A DNA stretch of 23,663 nt, from assembly GCA_002150815.3 (NCBI GenBank), contig NDFF03000282.1, positions 1-23,663 of the forward strand, in the 5' to 3' direction. Below are positions 21,063 to 23,663 of the stretch, in pieces. Source of the stretch: Grammothele lineata. Taxonomy: Eukaryota > Basidiomycota > Agaricomycetes > Polyporales > Polyporaceae. The position numbers and the translations under genes are program-made. How positions within the stretch are numbered: the stretch's first letter is position 1; the number at the start of each line of letters is the position of its first letter. The notes under the pieces were generated by a model. The model made no database searches, had not been told where the DNA came from, and worked only from the letters and a program-made list of their open reading frames with translations.

Positions 21063-23293
21063 ATGTCTCAATACCACCTCTTCTCTCTCCCTCGCGAGCT
21101 GCTCGATACCCTCGTCCCTCGTAATGTTCTCGGCCACCTCTCCCCCTCTACGCCGCCATCCCGTCCCCAGTCTCCCCCGCCCACGCAAAATCTGGCGGGA
21201 TCTCGCACATGCAACATTTGCCTCGGCGCAGTTTTCGTAGATGTCGATGATCAGCGTACACATTTTCGTTCAGACTGGCATCGTTATAACGTCAAGGTAC
21301 GCCTCAACGGAGGTGAGCCCGTTTCTGAGACCAAATTTGCCCAACTCGTCGACGGTGCGTCCTCTGTCCACCGGTTTCGGTATATAGAGCTGACCTTGTA
21401 CAGGTCTCGAGGACTCCATCTCAGGTTCAGCTTCTTCATCCGAGTCAGAGTCGGACGACTCTGACGCCGTCTCCGCACTGGTGCAGAAAACTCGCCGGCT
21501 AGCGAAGCCCTCATCGCCCGACGTTGATGGCCCCAGAGTACCCCAGCTGCCTCTCTTCTGGTTTCACTCCCCTCCATCCACCCAGATTGGCATTTACAGG
21601 CAAATCTTCTCTGCCTCGGCCTCCCCGGCCGACTACCTTGACGAACTCAAACGAATGCAGGTCGGTGGTGAGCATGGTCGCACATGGGCTCTTTTCATGA
21701 CTGCCGGTGGTCACTTCGCTGGTGCCATTGTGCGAGTCAAGCGACCGGCGGATGACGATGACAATGGTGGTGCTACCAAGAAGGGAAAGCCGCGGCGACC
21801 AAAACCTGAGATGGAAGTACTCAAACACAAAACCTTCCATCGCTATACAAGTACGCTTTATTGTCATCTGGCAAGCGTTCTCGATATTTATTGTCGTATT
21901 TTCAGCTCGCCGTAAGCAGGGTGGGTCTCAAGGTTTGAACGATAACGCGAAGAGCAAGGCAATCTCTGCCGGTGCAATGCTTCGTCGGTATGGCGAACAA
22001 GCTTTACGAGATGTAAGGCTATAGTTTGAGAACACCCGTGCACCAAAACTCACCATGTGCATCAGGACATACGCAAATTACTAGAGGACTGGGCGGAAGA
22101 GATTCAAGATTGTGACAGAATCTGGATCCGTGCCAGCGTCTCTAATCGCCGCATCTTTATGGATTATGAGGATGCCATTATCCAGAAGGGTATGCTTCTA
22201 AACTTCCGAGGATTGCAGAAGCTGCTCACTGATTCATTAAGGCGATACTCGACTACGCTCCTTTCCTTTTCCAACTCGACGCCCCGTGAGTCATCCCTGT
22301 GGCACATCTAAGAGCGCCGTGTTCATGCTGGGTTAGACACAAACAGAGCTTGAACGTTGCCTCAACGAGCTCGTGCGTGTCAAGGTTTCTCATCTCACCG
22401 AGGAAGCGCTGCGCGAACAAGACGAAGCCCTGCTCGCATCTCTTCCTAAACCCAAACTCCAACCTTCGACCTCTGGACAAGTTGCAGCAACCAAGCCCAA
22501 GGAGAAGCCCGCCGTTCCTAACCTTTCTCCGGAAGAAGAGCAGCTCCGTGATAAGTGGACGCGCCTTCTCGACATGATCAAGCGCGGCCGTCTCGACACG
22601 TTGAAGAACTTCTGGGATCGCGAAGGGAATGCTCTTGGTGGTGTTGATACTTGCGTTCCCGACTGGACAGACGAACGTGGAGGGACTCTCCTCCAGGTCG
22701 CTACCTATTCGGGACAAGAAGATATCATGCGCTGGTTATTAGAAGATCTCCACGCAAATCCCACACTTGACGTCCCCGCGCGCCTCGCCGTCGTGGCGGA
22801 GGAGTCCGCGGAAGAGTCTGACAACGACGCGCCGCGCCCCCCGCGTACCGGACGACGCACCGCGTACGACCTCGCACGCACTAAAAGTGTGCGGAATGTG
22901 TTCCGCCGTTGTGCCGCCATGCATCCGGAGTGGTGGGATTGGCTAGGCACGGAGCACGGTGCGCGGGTTCCAAGCATACTCAGCGCAGAGATGGAGGAAG
23001 GCCGGGAAGAGAAGAAGAAGGCGCGGCGGAAGGGGCTGAAGGAGAAAGTGAGGGAGCGCGAGGCACGGGAGAAAGAACGGGAACCCGTATCGCCCGCACT
23101 TTCACCCGTGTCAAAGATAATGATGCCACAACGAGATGTCCCCCTAGCCACCGGCTCAAGGAAACTCGGCGGGGCGTCGGGTGCTGCGGAAAGTGTAGTT
23201 GGGTTGGCACCAGAGATGCGGGCCAAGATTGAACGGGAGAGGCGGGCGCGGGCTGCTGAAGCGCGTTTGAAGGGTTTGGGAGGTCGTACTTGA
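21063..23293 (+). CDS. VMS1: VMS1/ANKZF1 peptidyl-tRNA hydrolase of ribosome quality control
   Basis: Six exons: 21063-21354, 21404-21850, 21906-22012, 22066-22189, 22242-22285 and 22337-23293, giving 656 residues; the introns are 49-55 bp. Vms1 frees nascent chains from tRNA on stalled 60S ribosomes and recruits Cdc48. Domains in order follow. A C2H2-like zinc finger is at residues 50-73 (C50, C53, H67, H73). An acidic Ser-rich linker comes next. The VLRF1 release-factor-like domain spans about 145-338, starting PLFWFHSPP. Its GSQ loop (RRKQGGSQG) places the likely catalytic glutamine at Q255, where yeast Vms1 has its active Gln; FPFPTRRP closes the domain. An ankyrin repeat (GTLLQVATYSGQEDIMRWLL) lies near 455-475. 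A basic coiled coil follows. At the very C-terminus, residues 638-648 fit the VCP-interacting motif RX5AAX2R (RERRARAAEAR). The start is the first ATG of the family-like N-terminus. The next gene is on the same strand 301 bp downstream. Confidence 0.96.
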
Positions 23294-23594
23294 ATCCTAG
23301 TACACGCTTCTATTGCAGTCATGACATTTACATGACATCTCTCGTCAAATGCATGTTTGCGTGGTACGTGTTGAGTACGTGTCAGGATACGTAGGTACTG
23401 CGCGTCGCCTTAAGGTAATGATCACGTGATTTTCCGCGACATCGTCAGGTTCAGTGTTTCGGTACGCGCCTGCGCAGGCTACTTAAACCTTCCCTGTCCA
23501 GTGTCCAGTCCTTCCACTGTCCCCTCCGGCCACATCTGCCAAGCTTCGCGTCTCCAAGAATCAACCTCGGTACACACTCATCGCCCCTCTTACT
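23294..23594. promoter_or_regulatory. VMS1 3' end and phosphomannomutase promoter
   Basis: This 301-bp gap must hold the VMS1 3' UTR and the promoter of the next gene. Two perfect palindromes stand out. ATCACGTGAT at 23421-23430 is centred on a CACGTG E-box. GCCTGCGCAGGC at 23468-23479 is a 12-bp palindrome. The pyrimidine-rich tract that follows leads to the ATG at 23595. Confidence 0.55.
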
Positions 23595-23663
23595 ATGGTC
23601 TCCCCAGTATTTGCCGACAGGCCGCTTAAGAAGCTCATCCTCTTCGATGTAGACAACACCCTC
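23595..23663 (+). CDS. SEC53: Phosphomannomutase, N-terminal 23 codons (cut by window end)
   Basis: The frame starts at the ATG at 23595 and runs off the window. The 23 visible residues contain FADRPLKKLILFDVDNTL. This matches the N-terminus of eukaryotic phosphomannomutases (yeast Sec53, human PMM), where the DXDXT HAD motif supplies the phosphorylated aspartate. The enzyme converts mannose-6-phosphate to mannose-1-phosphate for GDP-mannose, and so feeds glycosylation and GPI anchors in the cytosol. The usual glycine after DVD is asparagine here. With so little sequence, another HAD-family phosphatase cannot be fully excluded, but the residues before the motif favour phosphomannomutase. Confidence 0.85.
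   Translation, partial: MVSPVFADRPLKKLILFDVDNTL

Overview
This is nuclear DNA from a filamentous basidiomycete, most likely an Agaricomycete. It is GC-rich and gene-dense. The genes are broken by many short introns (about 46-167 bp, mostly 47-65 bp) with GT...AG ends and branch sites of the CTAAC/CTGAC type, and the best-known proteins read as basidiomycete orthologues of eukaryotic housekeeping proteins. I built all gene models by hand. I joined open frames at GT/AG sites where the phase matched and the junction restored a family motif. Every complete model gives a coding length divisible by three.

Layout from left to right. 1-2289 has no gene I can recognise. 2290-3829 (-) is a Ser/Pro-rich protein of unknown function with a conserved C-terminal block. 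5215-7196 (+) is LEO1, a Paf1-complex subunit. 7512-10050 (-) is an ataxin-10 homologue with ten exons. 10353-11404 (+) is VMA12, the ER assembly factor of the V-ATPase. 12067-13123 (-) is a Nudix coenzyme A diphosphatase with a 25-nt microexon. 13345-15612 (+) is a BRAP2/ETP1-type RING and UBP-finger ubiquitin ligase. 16091-20513 (-) is POL3, the catalytic subunit of DNA polymerase delta, with 22 exons. 21063-23293 (+) is VMS1/ANKZF1, a peptidyl-tRNA hydrolase of ribosome quality control. 23595 to the window end (+) is the first 23 codons of a phosphomannomutase.

The first eight genes alternate strictly in strand (- + - + - + - +), so nearly every intergenic gap is either a shared divergent promoter or a convergent pair of 3' ends. 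The genes belong to different core processes: transcription elongation, organelle acidification, CoA turnover, ubiquitination, DNA replication, rescue of stalled ribosomes and GDP-mannose supply. I see no operon-like pathway, biosynthetic cluster, transposon, tRNA, rRNA or CRISPR array.

I did not find a clear undescribed system. The most useful leads are the uncharacterised Ser/Pro-rich protein family, paired ACGCGT (MCB-like) boxes upstream of POL3 and of that same gene, a microexon that encodes the core of the Nudix loop, and several palindromes or inverted repeats in promoters.
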